Assembly (NCBI GenBank): GCA_050331475.1
Contig: JBHJGU010000021.1
Location: 6,892 to 70,891, forward strand
Source: JBHJGU01 sp050331475
GTDB taxonomy: Bacteria; Pseudomonadota; Alphaproteobacteria; Caulobacterales; Maricaulaceae
DNA: 64,000 bases
Direction: 5' to 3'
Under the pieces are notes generated by a model. The model ran no database searches. It was not told where the DNA came from and was given only the letters and a program-made list of their open reading frames with translations. Each line of letters starts with the position of its first letter. The stretch's first letter is position 1. The translations under genes were made by a program, and so were the position numbers. Of the stretch, positions 33,767-42,836 are shown in pieces.

Positions 33767-35305
33767 ATGAGATTACGCGACTGGATCGCGGCGTGCGCCG
33801 TGATCGCCCTGGGGGCTGGCTCGGCCGCCGCCCAAACGCCGAGCGCGCCCGACGCCGAAACGCCGCCCGCGAAAGAACCGATGCAATCCCCCGAAGCGCC
33901 GGTCGTCACCGAAAGCACCGGGCGGATCACCATCGCCGGTCAGCCCGTGCCCTATCGCGTGATCGCGTCTGAGACCCATTTGGAGACCGAAGAGGGCGAG
34001 CCCAACGCCTCGATCTTCTCAGTCGCGTATTTGCGCGACGGCGCGCGGGATCCGCGCCGGCGGCCAATCACCTTTGTCTTTAACGGCGGACCCGGGTCGG
34101 CGAGCTTGTGGCTGCATTACGGCTTGTTCGGACCCCGCCGGGTGGTGGTGCCTTCCGACGCCCAAGACGACGGCGCCGCGCCTTACGACCTTGAGGACAA
34201 TCCCTACTCGCTGCTCGACGTCACCGATTTGGTGTTTATCGACCCCGTGGGCACGGGCTGGTCGCGCGCGCTTGGCGAAACCGAGGCCAAAGAATTTTAC
34301 GGCGTGCGCGAGGATGCGGAAATCTTAGCCGAATTCATCCGGTTATGGGTCACCCGCAATGGCCGCTGGAATTCGCCGAAATACCTCGCGGGCGAAAGCT
34401 ATGGCACCACCCGCGCGGCGGCTCTAACCGAAGCGCTGCAAGGGGGCTGGCATGACATGGCGCTGAACGGCGTCATGCTGATCTCCACCATTTTGGATTT
34501 TCAAAACAACCGCTTCGCGCCGTCCAACGACGCCCCGCACATCGGCTATCTGCCCACCTATGCGGCCACTGCCTGGTATCACGGCAAGATCAACAAAGAC
34601 GATTGGAGCGATAACCAACAAGCCTTCCTCGACGCGGTGGAGGCCTTTGCCGTCAACAAATACTCCGTCGCGTTATTGAAAGGCGCGTCGTTAATCAAGA
34701 GCGAACGCGCGGAAATCCGCAAGCAATTGGCGCGCTTTACCGGCCTGTCCGAGACCTATCTGGAGAGCACCAATCTGCGCATCGACGCCTTCCGGTTCAT
34801 GAAGGAATTGCTGCGCGAAGATGGCCTGTCCGTGGGGCGCCTGGACGCGCGGTATGCGGGGCAAGATTTTGACGCGGCGGGCGAACGGTTTGACGCGGAC
34901 CCCTCGGCCTATGGCATTGACGCGGCTTATACGGCGGCGGCGAACGACTATCTAACCCGCGAACTGGGCGTGGAAATTGAACGCCGCTATAAAGTGCTCG
35001 ACGGCGTAGGACCCTGGAATTGGGCGACCAGCCCCAACCAGGGCTGGCCCGCTTACACCAATGTGGCGCCCTGGATCGGCAAAGCCATGCGCGAGAACTC
35101 CGATTATCGCGTGCTGATGGCGAGCGGGATTTACGACCTCGCCACCCCCTATTACGCCGCCGAATTGTCCATGTACAAAAACGGCATCGATCCGGATCGG
35201 GTGCGGATCGAAGAGTATGAGGCCGGACACATGATGTATGTGCACGAGCCGTCTTTGGAGCAAGTGTCTAACGCCATTCGCGAATTCATCGCGGCAGAAG
35301 ACTAA
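33767..35305 (+). CDS. Peptidase S10 (serine carboxypeptidase-like), secreted
   Basis: 512 residues from ATG 33767, with GGGAG upstream. Signal peptide (about 7-23, AAAQ). Serine carboxypeptidase features: TFVFNGGPGSASLWLH, FIDPVGTGWSRA, the nucleophile motif AGESYGTTRA, Asp in SGIYDLATPYYAAE and His in EAGHMMYVHE. Periplasmic or secreted C-terminal exopeptidase. Divergent from rlmJ; an intrinsic terminator follows. Confidence 0.93.
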   Translation: MRLRDWIAACAVIALGAGSAAAQTPSAPDAETPPAKEPMQSPEAPVVTESTGRITIAGQPVPYRVIASETHLETEEGEPNASIFSVAYLRDGARDPRRRPITFVFNGGPGSASLWLHYGLFGPRRVVVPSDAQDDGAAPYDLEDNPYSLLDVTDLVFIDPVGTGWSRALGETEAKEFYGVREDAEILAEFIRLWVTRNGRWNSPKYLAGESYGTTRAAALTEALQGGWHDMALNGVMLISTILDFQNNRFAPSNDAPHIGYLPTYAATAWYHGKINKDDWSDNQQAFLDAVEAFAVNKYSVALLKGASLIKSERAEIRKQLARFTGLSETYLESTNLRIDAFRFMKELLREDGLSVGRLDARYAGQDFDAAGERFDADPSAYGIDAAYTAAANDYLTRELGVEIERRYKVLDGVGPWNWATSPNQGWPAYTNVAPWIGKAMRENSDYRVLMASGIYDLATPYYAAELSMYKNGIDPDRVRIEEYEAGHMMYVHEPSLEQVSNAIREFIAAED

Positions 35306-35313
35306 GCGGCGAT

Positions 35314-35349
35314 CGCTCCGCCGGTCGGCTGCGGCCGGCGGAGCGTTTT
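35314..35349 (+). terminator. Intrinsic terminator after the S10 peptidase gene
   Basis: CGCTCCGCCGG (35314-35324) pairs perfectly with CCGGCGGAGCG (35335-35345) across a 10-nt loop, followed by TTTTATT. It ends at the stop codon of the convergent apt gene. Confidence 0.8.
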
Positions 35350-35878
35350 ATTCCCCCTCAAACCCCAACAGGGCGGAGACGGGAACCCCGAGCGCCTTCA
35401 GGCGTTTCGCGCCGCCCAGATCGGGCAGGTCAATCACAAACGTCGCGCCCACCACGCTAGCGCCGACGCTTTGCAGAAGCTTGATCGCAGCCTCAGCCGT
35501 GCCGCCGGTGGCGACCAGATCATCAACCATCAACACGCTTTCGCCCGTTTGGATGGCGTCCACATGGATTTCGATCTCATCGGAGCCGTATTCCAAGTCG
35601 TATTCCTGGCCAATGGTGGCGTGGGGCAGCTTGCCTTTCTTGCGGACGGGCACGAACCCCACCGACAGCTGGTGCGCAATCGCCCCGCCCAAAATAAAGC
35701 CGCGCGCCTCAATGCCGGCGACTTTGTCGATCTTCCGGCCCGCCCAGGGCTGGACCATTTGGTCAACCGCGGTGCGAAACGCCCGCGCGTCGCCCAAAAG
35801 CGTCGTCACATCGCGAAACTGAATGCCCGGCTTGGGATAGTCGGGAATGGTGCGGATTGCGTCGGTTAAATTCATCAT
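35348..35878 (-). CDS. apt: Adenine phosphoribosyltransferase
   Basis: 176 residues from ATG 35878 (ATG 35875 adjacent), with AAGG upstream. IPDYPKPGIQFRDVTTLLGD, GIEARGFILGGAIA, and the PRPP loop VLMVDDLVATGGTAEAA are diagnostic. It salvages adenine to AMP. Adenine is released by the methylthioadenosine phosphorylase encoded just upstream on the same strand, a metabolically sensible pair. Confidence 0.96.
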   Translation of the reverse strand: MMNLTDAIRTIPDYPKPGIQFRDVTTLLGDARAFRTAVDQMVQPWAGRKIDKVAGIEARGFILGGAIAHQLSVGFVPVRKKGKLPHATIGQEYDLEYGSDEIEIHVDAIQTGESVLMVDDLVATGGTAEAAIKLLQSVGASVVGATFVIDLPDLGGAKRLKALGVPVSALLGFEGE

Positions 35879-35917
35879 CGGACCTTAAGACGATTGATGG
35901 GCAGTGTTGAGGCCCGA

Positions 35918-36796
35918 TTACGCGGCTAACACCCGTCCCGCCACCGCATCCAGTTTCGCTAAAAGCGCCGGATCGCGATGCTCGGGCGGGGTGATCAGCG
36001 CGAAATCCAAGCAGGTTTCAATACCCAACGGGCAGGGCGTCCGGGCTTGCGTGCTTAGGGTCTGGGTTAGGGCGTTGACCAAGGCGCGCCCGGTGTCCGC
36101 GTTTTTTTGCAAAACCGCGATAACGGCGGCCACGTCGACCGGCCCCTCTTCCTCATGCCAGCAGTCGTAATCGGTGACCATCGCGACGGTGGCGTAGGGC
36201 AGTTCCGCCTCGCGCGCCAATTTCGCCTCCGGCATGTTAGTCATGCCGATGACGTCGCAGCCCCAAGACCGGTACAAATGGCTTTCGGCTTTGGTGGAGA
36301 ATTGCGGCCCCTCCATCGCCAGATAGGTTCCGCCTTCATGCACCCGGGCGCCCGCGGCGCGCGCGGCTTCCGCGGCTAGGCCGCCAAGGCGCCCGCAAAC
36401 CGGCTCCGCCATGGAGACGTGGGCGACGCATCCCGGTCCGAAAAACGACTTCTCCCGGGCGAACGTCCGGTCGATGAACTGATCCACGACCACAAAGGTT
36501 CCCGGGCTGAGGCCTTCGCGGAACGACCCGCAGGCGGATAGGCTCAGCACATCGGTGCAGCCCGCGCGCTTTAACACATCAATGTTGGCGCGGTAGTTGA
36601 GCTGGGTGGGGCCCAGCTTATGACCCCGGCCATGGCGGGGCAGGAATACGCAGTCCACCCCATTGAGCCGGCCCCGCAGCACCGCGTCTGAGGGTTCGCC
36701 CCACGGGCTGGCGATTGTTTCCCAGCGCGCGCCCTCGAGCCCGTCAATGGCGTAAAGCCCCGATCCGCCGATAACGCCCAACACCCATTCGCTCAA
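35918..36796 (-). CDS. mtnP: S-methyl-5'-thioadenosine phosphorylase
   Basis: 292 residues. The start is TTG 36796: AGGAGG lies five bases upstream and no other start fits the family's N-terminus (LGVIGGSGLY). Conserved PNP/MTAP motifs follow: FLPRHGRGHKLGPTQLNYRANI, SACGSFREG, DQFIDRT, TYLAMEGPQFSTKAES, GCDVIGMTNMPEAKLAREAE and TDYDCWH. It splits MTA into adenine and methylthioribose-1-phosphate. apt follows 39 bp downstream. Confidence 0.95.
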   Translation of the reverse strand: MSEWVLGVIGGSGLYAIDGLEGARWETIASPWGEPSDAVLRGRLNGVDCVFLPRHGRGHKLGPTQLNYRANIDVLKRAGCTDVLSLSACGSFREGLSPGTFVVVDQFIDRTFAREKSFFGPGCVAHVSMAEPVCGRLGGLAAEAARAAGARVHEGGTYLAMEGPQFSTKAESHLYRSWGCDVIGMTNMPEAKLAREAELPYATVAMVTDYDCWHEEEGPVDVAAVIAVLQKNADTGRALVNALTQTLSTQARTPCPLGIETCLDFALITPPEHRDPALLAKLDAVAGRVLAA

Positions 36797-36805
36797 AACG
36801 GCCTC

Positions 36806-36840
36806 CTAAAAACAAAGAGCCGCCCCTTTCGGAGCGGCTC
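36806..36840 (-). terminator. Intrinsic terminator of the pet operon
   Basis: On the minus strand GAGCCGCTCC (36840-36831) pairs with GGGGCGGCTC (36826-36817), one mismatch and a GAAA loop, followed by TTTGTTTTTA. It lies between petC and the Shine-Dalgarno site of mtnP, separating the two units. Confidence 0.75.
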
Positions 36841-36970
36841 GTTAAGAAACCCTGGCTGAGGGCGGCTGTCTAGGGACCGGCCACACGGGTCGCAGGCTAA
36901 ACGCCTCACCGTTTTAAGACCGCCGGATCAGTGGACGATCGTGTCGCCGCTAACCCGAGCCGCCCGATCT

Positions 36971-37771
36971 TTAGTGTTCAACGTTACGCCAAATCGCCTT
37001 GTAGGAGATGTAAAGCACAAACGCGAAGGCTGCGAGATACATGATCGCGGCTGAGCCCAACTGCTTGCGAGCTTCGAGTTTGGGATCCGCCGCCCACGCC
37101 AGAAACGCGGTGACGTCTTCGGCCATCTGCTCCACGCTGGCTTCCGTGCCGTCCTCGTAGGAGACAAAGTCGTCATAGAGCGGTTGCGGCATCGCCAATT
37201 GGCCGCCCGGAAAATACGGGTTATAATATGCGCCGGGTTGAAGTTCGACGTCCTCCGGCGGGTCCTTATACCCCGCCAAGAGCGAGTAGATGTAGTCCGC
37301 GCCATGGTGACGGGCGTGTACGATCACCGACAGATCGGGCGGATACGCCCCGCCATTGGCCGCCCGCGCCGCCTGTTCGTTCGGGAACGGGGCGGCGAAA
37401 TAGTCCGACGTCTTACCCGGACGTTCGAACATTTCACCCCACTCGTCAGGGCCATCGGTAATGATGGCTTCCGCGGCGATCGCTTTAACGACCGGATTGT
37501 CGTTGGGGTTGGGATACTCCTCCATGTAAAACGGCGCGCCTTTGTCGCCCAAATGGCGATAGGCCAGCAGTTTCATGGAGTGGCATGAGGAACAGACTTC
37601 CTTATAGACCTGATAACCCCGTTGGAGCTGCGCTTGCTCGAAGCCGCCAAACGCGCCGTCATGGTGCCAATGGTGGTGCTTGGGTTCGAGCGCGTCGCCC
37701 GCCGCCAGCGCGGCCGGGGCGGCGAGCCCCAGAGCCAACGCGGTGACGCCGGACCGAAGATGATTGAGCAT
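36971..37771 (-). CDS. petC: Cytochrome c1 of the bc1 complex
   Basis: 266 residues from ATG 37771 with AGGAG upstream. Signal peptide (about 1-23). The haem-binding CSSCH lies at about residues 60-64, the axial Met in GGQLAMPQPLYDD and a C-terminal transmembrane anchor (YLAAFAFVLYISYKAIW) holds the domain in the inner membrane. It passes electrons from the Rieske protein to cytochrome c. Third gene of petABC. Confidence 0.96.
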   Translation of the reverse strand: MLNHLRSGVTALALGLAAPAALAAGDALEPKHHHWHHDGAFGGFEQAQLQRGYQVYKEVCSSCHSMKLLAYRHLGDKGAPFYMEEYPNPNDNPVVKAIAAEAIITDGPDEWGEMFERPGKTSDYFAAPFPNEQAARAANGGAYPPDLSVIVHARHHGADYIYSLLAGYKDPPEDVELQPGAYYNPYFPGGQLAMPQPLYDDFVSYEDGTEASVEQMAEDVTAFLAWAADPKLEARKQLGSAAIMYLAAFAFVLYISYKAIWRNVEH

Positions 37772-37796
37772 AAGTCTCTCCTAACTGTCCGGTTGA

Positions 37797-39122
37797 TTAC
37801 TCGGCCGCGGCGGGCGCCGAGCCGCCGATGGCTTCGGGCTCCGCCCGGTCAGGGCGTTTGAACACCGAGGACGCGATCGAGTCCGGACGCGCCGTCGGCG
37901 TCTCCACCAAGCCCAAGATCGGCAAGATCACCAGGAAATAGGCGAAGTAATAGAGCGTCAGGATGCGCGCGAGCAGCAAGAACGAGAAACCCGTCGCCTC
38001 GCCCGCCGCATTCACCCCGGTTTCGAACACCAAGGCGTCCGGGCTCTTACCGCCGCACCAACCCAGAAGCAGGCAGGCCGCAACGAAGATGAGGAAGAAC
38101 CACCGCGCCGTGGGCCGATAGCGCATGGAGCGCACCCGCGAGGTGTCTAACCACGGCAAGACGAACAGGATGAGGATCGAGCCGAACATCAGCAAGACGC
38201 CCATCAGCTTGTCCGGCACCGCACGGAGGATCGCGTAGAACGGCAGCAAATACCATTCCGGAACGATTTCCGGCGGGGTCACCAACGGATTGGCTTCAAT
38301 GAAGTTATCCGAGTGGCCCAGAACGCGCGGCATGAAGAACACGAAAATCGCGAATAAGATCAGGAACACCGCAATGGCGAACCCGTCCTTCACTGTATAG
38401 TAGGGGTGAAACGGAACGGTGTCGTTCTTGACCGACTTCACCGAAACGCCGGTCGGGTTAGTGTTGCCCGGCACGTGCAGCGCCCAAACGTGCAGCACAA
38501 CGATACCGAAAATCGCAAACGGCAGCAGATAGTGCAGCGAGAAGAAACGTTGCAGGGTGGCGTTATCAACGGCGAACCCGCCCCAGAGCCATGTGGTGAT
38601 CGCATCGCCCACCAGCGGAAGCGCACCAATGAGATTGGTGATCACGGTCGCGCCCCAGAACGACATCTGCCCCCAAGGCAACACATAGCCTAAGAACGCA
38701 GTCGCCATCATGAGCAAATAGATCACGACGCCCAGCATCCATAAGACTTCGCGTGGCGCTTTATAGGACCCGTAGTAAAGGCCGCGGAACATGTGGATGT
38801 AAACGGCGAGGAAGAACATCGACGCGCCGTTAGCGTGGATGGACTGCACCAACCAGCCGAAATTCACGTCGCGCCGGATGCGTTCAACGCTGGCGAACGC
38901 CATATCGACGTGGGGCACATAGTGCATCGCCAAAACAATGCCGGTGACGATTTGGGTCACCAAGCACAGGGTCAGGATCCCACCGAACGTATACCAATAA
39001 TTTAGGTTCTTCGGAGTGGGGAAGCTCAACATGGTGTCGTGAGCAAACCGCATGAGCGGCAGCCGTTCGTCGAGCCATTTGTCCAAGCCGGGCTTGGGTT
39101 CGTAAGTCGATTGTCCGCTCAT
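37797..39122 (-). CDS. petB: Cytochrome b of the bc1 complex
   Basis: 441 residues. Eight or more transmembrane helices with the paired haem-ligand histidines (HYVPHVDMAFASV, SIHANGASMFFLAVYIHMFRGLYYGSY, and FSLHYLLPFAIFGIVVLHVWALH) and the Qo-site PEWY motif (IVPEWYLLPFYAILRA). It contains both b haems and the quinol oxidation and quinone reduction sites. Twenty-eight bp after petA and 25 bp before petC. Confidence 0.97.
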   Translation of the reverse strand: MSGQSTYEPKPGLDKWLDERLPLMRFAHDTMLSFPTPKNLNYWYTFGGILTLCLVTQIVTGIVLAMHYVPHVDMAFASVERIRRDVNFGWLVQSIHANGASMFFLAVYIHMFRGLYYGSYKAPREVLWMLGVVIYLLMMATAFLGYVLPWGQMSFWGATVITNLIGALPLVGDAITTWLWGGFAVDNATLQRFFSLHYLLPFAIFGIVVLHVWALHVPGNTNPTGVSVKSVKNDTVPFHPYYTVKDGFAIAVFLILFAIFVFFMPRVLGHSDNFIEANPLVTPPEIVPEWYLLPFYAILRAVPDKLMGVLLMFGSILILFVLPWLDTSRVRSMRYRPTARWFFLIFVAACLLLGWCGGKSPDALVFETGVNAAGEATGFSFLLLARILTLYYFAYFLVILPILGLVETPTARPDSIASSVFKRPDRAEPEAIGGSAPAAAE

Positions 39123-39150
39123 CGTGTCGGTATCCCTTCGCTAAGCGGCG

Positions 39151-39702
39151 TTAGCCGATTTTGATGACGGTATCTGAAACATATTCATAGGGCGGCAAGG
39201 GCAAGTTCGCCGGCGCCGGACCTTTGCGGATGCGACCCGCCGTGTCGTAGTGCGACCCATGGCAGGGGCAGAACCAACCGCCAAAGTCGCCGCGGTCGCC
39301 CAGCGGCACACAGCCCAAATGGGTGCAAACCCCGATCATCACGAGATATTCCGGCTTCACCGCTCCATCGGCGGCGGGGATTAAACGCTCGTCGTCGGTC
39401 TGCGGATCTTTAAGAGTGTTCGTCGGCACATCGCGCGCGGCCGCGATTTCGTCTTCCGTGCGATGGCGCACGAAAATCGGCTTGCCGCGCCACGGCACCG
39501 TCAGTTGCTGGCCCGGTTGGATCTGGCTCATGTCGATCTCAATCGACGCCAAGGCCAGCGTGTCCGCCGCCGGGTTCATTTGATCGATAAACGGCCAAGC
39601 CACAGCCGCAGCGCCAATCGCTGCGCCCGAACCCGCCAACAGATGTATTACGTCGCGCCGATTAGCCTCGTCATGGCCGGCGGTCACAGTTGCGTCCGTC
39701 AC
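39151..39702 (-). CDS. petA: Ubiquinol-cytochrome c reductase iron-sulfur subunit (Rieske)
   Basis: 183 residues from GTG 39702 with AGAAGGGG upstream. A Tat-like N-terminus RRDVIHLLAGSGAAIGAAAVAWP anchors the protein. Rieske cluster ligands: CTHLGC (Cys, His) and CPCHGSHYD (Cys, His). First gene of the petABC operon, divergent from trmL with a 155-bp shared upstream region in which no clear promoter could be singled out. Confidence 0.97.
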   Translation of the reverse strand: MTDATVTAGHDEANRRDVIHLLAGSGAAIGAAAVAWPFIDQMNPAADTLALASIEIDMSQIQPGQQLTVPWRGKPIFVRHRTEDEIAAARDVPTNTLKDPQTDDERLIPAADGAVKPEYLVMIGVCTHLGCVPLGDRGDFGGWFCPCHGSHYDTAGRIRKGPAPANLPLPPYEYVSDTVIKIG

Positions 39703-39857
39703 GAAACGCCCCTTCTCAAACGACTGCCCAAGTTTTATCCCTCCGCGACAAACAGCGCAGAAGGCGTTGATCTGGCGTTAAACCATCCGCCGGGCGCCGC
39801 CAAGCGTTTAGTCACACCGCGTCGTTTCGACAGATAGACCTTGATGGGAGCTTGGCG

Positions 39858-40340
39858 ATGCGTGTGGCGTTGTTCCAACCGGATATCGCGCAGAACGTCG
39901 GCGCGGTGATGCGTCTGTGCGCGTGTTTTCGTGTGGCGCTGGATATCATCGAGCCTTGCGGTTTTCCGCTGACGGCCAAAGCCTTACGCCGCACGGCAAT
40001 GGATTACGCGGCCCATTGCGAGCTTAGGCAGCGACCCAGCTGGGACGCCTATGTTCAGCACGCCGACCAAGCGGGCGGTCGGCTGATCCTCTTCACCACC
40101 CAAGGCGCCACCGCTTTGTGGCGGTTCCAGTTCGCCCCCGATGACCATCTTGTGTTCGGTCGCGAGAGTGCGGGCGCGCCCGACTTTGTGCATGCGCGCG
40201 CGGATGCTCGGGTCGTGATCCCGATCGCCCCGGAAGCGCGGGCGATGAATTTAGCCACCGCAGCCGCGGTCGCGCTCGCCGAAGCGACCCGCCAACTCGC
40301 TCCCGATTGGAGCGACGCCCCGGCCCCTGCGACGAAATAA
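39858..40340 (+). CDS. trmL: tRNA (cytidine/uridine-34-2'-O)-methyltransferase TrmL
   Basis: 160 residues from ATG 39858, with GGGAG upstream. SPOUT-fold motifs: RVALFQPDIAQNVGAVMRLCACF, IEPCGFPL, DHLVFGRESAGAPDFVH and IPIAPEARAMNLATAAAVALAEATRQ, which forms the knotted SAM site. It modifies the wobble base of certain tRNALeu. hemF follows 55 bp downstream. Confidence 0.93.
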   Translation: MRVALFQPDIAQNVGAVMRLCACFRVALDIIEPCGFPLTAKALRRTAMDYAAHCELRQRPSWDAYVQHADQAGGRLILFTTQGATALWRFQFAPDDHLVFGRESAGAPDFVHARADARVVIPIAPEARAMNLATAAAVALAEATRQLAPDWSDAPAPATK

Positions 40341-40395
40341 GCCTCGCGAACCGATAAAGACCTCGAAATACTGCGCGAAACGCAAAACGGGGGCG

Positions 40396-41280
40396 ATGAT
40401 GACCGACGAGCTGTTGGAAACGCGCAAAGCCAAAGCCAGCGCCTGGTTCCGCGATCTGCGCGACCAATTCTGCGCCGAGTTCGAACGGCTGGAGGACGAC
40501 GCCGCGCCGCCGTTGTTCCGCGGATCGGCGGGGCGTATTGAGCGCACCCCTTGGTCGCGCGGTGAGGATGGCGAAGATTTGGGCGGAGGCGAAATGTCCA
40601 TCCTGCGCGGGCGCTTATTTGAAAAGGCGGCGGTGCAAATCTCCACGGTGCACGGCGAATTCCCTGACGATTTCGCCCAGCAAATCCCCGGCGCTGATGA
40701 AGATCCCCGGTTCTGGGCCAGCGGGATTTCGCTGATCGTCCATCCGCTCAGCCCGAAAGTGCCGACCGTTCATATGAACACCCGTATGATCGTCACGACC
40801 AAACAATGGTTTGGCGGCGGCGCGGACCTAACCCCAGTGCTGGGCTATCAGCGCGATCAAGATTTCGAAGACGCCATCGACTTTCACGCCGCCATGAAAG
40901 CGGCCTGCGATCCCCATGGCGAGGATTACCATGACCGGTTCAAAGCGTGGTGTGATGAATATTTCTTCCTCAAACACCGCAACGAACCGCGCGGCATCGG
41001 CGGGATTTTTTATGACCGCCACAACACCGGCGATTGGGACGCAGACTTCGCCTTCACCCAAGATGTAGGCCGCGCTTTCTTAGAGATTTATCCGAAAATC
41101 GTGCGCCGTCGCATGGCCGAGAGCTGGACGGATGCGGAGAAACAAGAGCAACGCTGGCGGCGCGGCCGCTATGTGGAGTTCAACCTGATCTATGACCGGG
41201 GCACGATTTTCGGGCTGAAAACGGGCGGTAATGTGGAAGCGATCCTCGCCTCCCTGCCTCCAGACACGGCGTGGCCCTAA
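40396..41280 (+). CDS. hemF: Oxygen-dependent coproporphyrinogen III oxidase
   Basis: 294 residues from ATG 40396 (ATG 40399 adjacent), with GGGGG upstream. HemF signatures: GGGEMSILRGRLFEKAAVQISTV, GISLIVHPLSPKVPTVHMNTRMI, WFGGGADLTP, and RGRYVEFNLIYDRGTIFGLKTGGN. Aerobic step of haem synthesis, decarboxylating coproporphyrinogen III. Its TAA overlaps the convergent cca stop by three bases. Confidence 0.96.
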   Translation: MMTDELLETRKAKASAWFRDLRDQFCAEFERLEDDAAPPLFRGSAGRIERTPWSRGEDGEDLGGGEMSILRGRLFEKAAVQISTVHGEFPDDFAQQIPGADEDPRFWASGISLIVHPLSPKVPTVHMNTRMIVTTKQWFGGGADLTPVLGYQRDQDFEDAIDFHAAMKAACDPHGEDYHDRFKAWCDEYFFLKHRNEPRGIGGIFYDRHNTGDWDADFAFTQDVGRAFLEIYPKIVRRRMAESWTDAEKQEQRWRRGRYVEFNLIYDRGTIFGLKTGGNVEAILASLPPDTAWP

Positions 41281-42518
41281 GCCCCGCCCCGCCCCGCGAG
41301 TAGCGGCAAAGCGGCCATCAACCGGTCCTTATCGGCGGTGAATTCAGAGCGGATCCACAACCCTTCCAAGGCTTTGAGCGCAGCGCCCATGCGCGGTCCC
41401 GGGGTCAGGCCCGCCGCCATTAAATCCTCGCCGGACAGCGGGAAAACCGGCCGCTCCCAATGCTCGACGGTGGCCAGATGCGCGCGCCAGGCCGCGACGT
41501 CGTGGTCGGGCGCTTTGGCCCATTCCAACAACAGCCGATCCGCCACGGCTTGGGCGTGGAAAGCGTAGAGCGCGGCCTTGATCGCGCGCGGATGGGATTG
41601 GGCGGTCAGTTCGGGATCGGGCCGAAGGGCCAAATCCAGCCGAAACGCCTCGTCATTGGACAGTTTCAGCCGATCCGCCAAGGCTTTGCCCACGCCCTGG
41701 GATCGGGGCAGTAAAGCAAGCAGCCGCAGGATCGGATCGGGACTTAACCGCTCGGTGTGCTCGATCTGGTGTAAGCGTTTGAGCTTAGCAGGGCTTTCCG
41801 CTTCGGGCAGTATGGCGCGCAACACCCCGGCGCCGGCCATGGCCTCAACGCCCGCAACGGGATGGGGCGCGGCGAGCAGCTTCTTGAGCTCCTTCCACAC
41901 CCGCTCCACGGAGAGCTGCGCGAGCCCACCGGTCAGCGCGGCGCACGCCTCAAGCCCGACCGCGTCCGGCGCGCCGGCGCCGTACCAGGCGAAAAATCGG
42001 AAAAACCGCAAAATCCGCAGATAGTCCTCGCGAATCCGCGTTTCCGCGTCGCCGATAAACACCACCCGACCGGCGAGCGCGTCCTCCACCCCGCCCACGG
42101 GATCGTAAAGGACCCCCGCGGCGTCGGCGTAAATCGCATTGAGCCGGAAGTCCCGCCGGCCCGCGTCCTCGGCCCAGTCCGCGGTGAAGGCGACGACGGC
42201 GCGCCGACCGTCGGTCTCGACATCTTTGCGCAGCGTGGTGATTTCAAAGGCGTCGCCGTCGGACACCGCTGTTACGGTGCCGTGCTCCAGCCCTGTGGGG
42301 ATCGCCTTAAGGCCTGCTGCCTCCAATGCCCGTAAAACGCTTTGGGGCGGCAAGGGCGTGGCGATGTCCACATCATCAACGGCGTCCCCGCGCAGGGCGT
42401 TACGCACACAGCCGCCGACAAACCGCGCGGGCTCCGGGCTCGCCTCAGCCAGCGCCGCCATAATGGCCACTGTGGACGGGCGCGCTATCCAAGGGTGATC
42501 AGCAGGGTTTAACCGCAT
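41277..42518 (-). CDS. cca: CCA tRNA nucleotidyltransferase
   Basis: 413 residues. Class II nucleotidyltransferase head: RFVGGCVRNALRGDAVDDVDIAT (G-x-V-R and D-x-D metal ligands), ALEAAGLKAIPTGLEHGTVTAV, RRDFRLNAIYAD, and the neck RIREDYLRILRFFRFFAWYG. It adds or repairs the 3' CCA of tRNAs. Downstream of DUF6111 with a one-base overlap; the operon DUF1285, CoA pyrophosphatase, DUF6111 and cca is a common alphaproteobacterial order. Confidence 0.95.
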   Translation of the reverse strand: MRLNPADHPWIARPSTVAIMAALAEASPEPARFVGGCVRNALRGDAVDDVDIATPLPPQSVLRALEAAGLKAIPTGLEHGTVTAVSDGDAFEITTLRKDVETDGRRAVVAFTADWAEDAGRRDFRLNAIYADAAGVLYDPVGGVEDALAGRVVFIGDAETRIREDYLRILRFFRFFAWYGAGAPDAVGLEACAALTGGLAQLSVERVWKELKKLLAAPHPVAGVEAMAGAGVLRAILPEAESPAKLKRLHQIEHTERLSPDPILRLLALLPRSQGVGKALADRLKLSNDEAFRLDLALRPDPELTAQSHPRAIKAALYAFHAQAVADRLLLEWAKAPDHDVAAWRAHLATVEHWERPVFPLSGEDLMAAGLTPGPRMGAALKALEGLWIRSEFTADKDRLMAALPLLAGRGGA

Positions 42519-42829
42519 TAAGACGCCGGCGCGGTGCGCTCCTCCGACAGGTGGCGCTCTTGAGTGGTTTCTATGCGTCCGGGCACGATTTCGCCGTTCT
42601 CTAATCGTGCGGGCGCGAGCGCTCCATCCTGGCGATCATTGCTGAACACAGCGGTCGCCGCCAGCCCGACGACGGCCAAGATGCAGCCCGCGATGATCAA
42701 GAGCTGCATCGGCGGCTCCTTTTGCTTCAAGTTGTGCGCCCACACCCAATTCATCACCGCGCGATAGGCGAAGAACGCCGCAAACGGGGCCGCGAGCAAC
42801 GCCAATTGAACCAACGTGATCCGCAGCAT
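42518..42829 (-). CDS. DUF6111 family membrane protein
   Basis: 103 residues with two transmembrane segments (about 5-25 and 41-62), separated by a short basic loop, then ARLENGEIVPGRIE and a charged tail. Size, topology and the C-terminal phrase match DUF6111, always found in this operon in alphaproteobacteria. Function unknown. The upstream CoA pyrophosphatase stop is 7 bp away. Confidence 0.8.
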   Translation of the reverse strand: MLRITLVQLALLAAPFAAFFAYRAVMNWVWAHNLKQKEPPMQLLIIAGCILAVVGLAATAVFSNDRQDGALAPARLENGEIVPGRIETTQERHLSEERTAPAS

Positions 42830-42836
42830 GACGCCC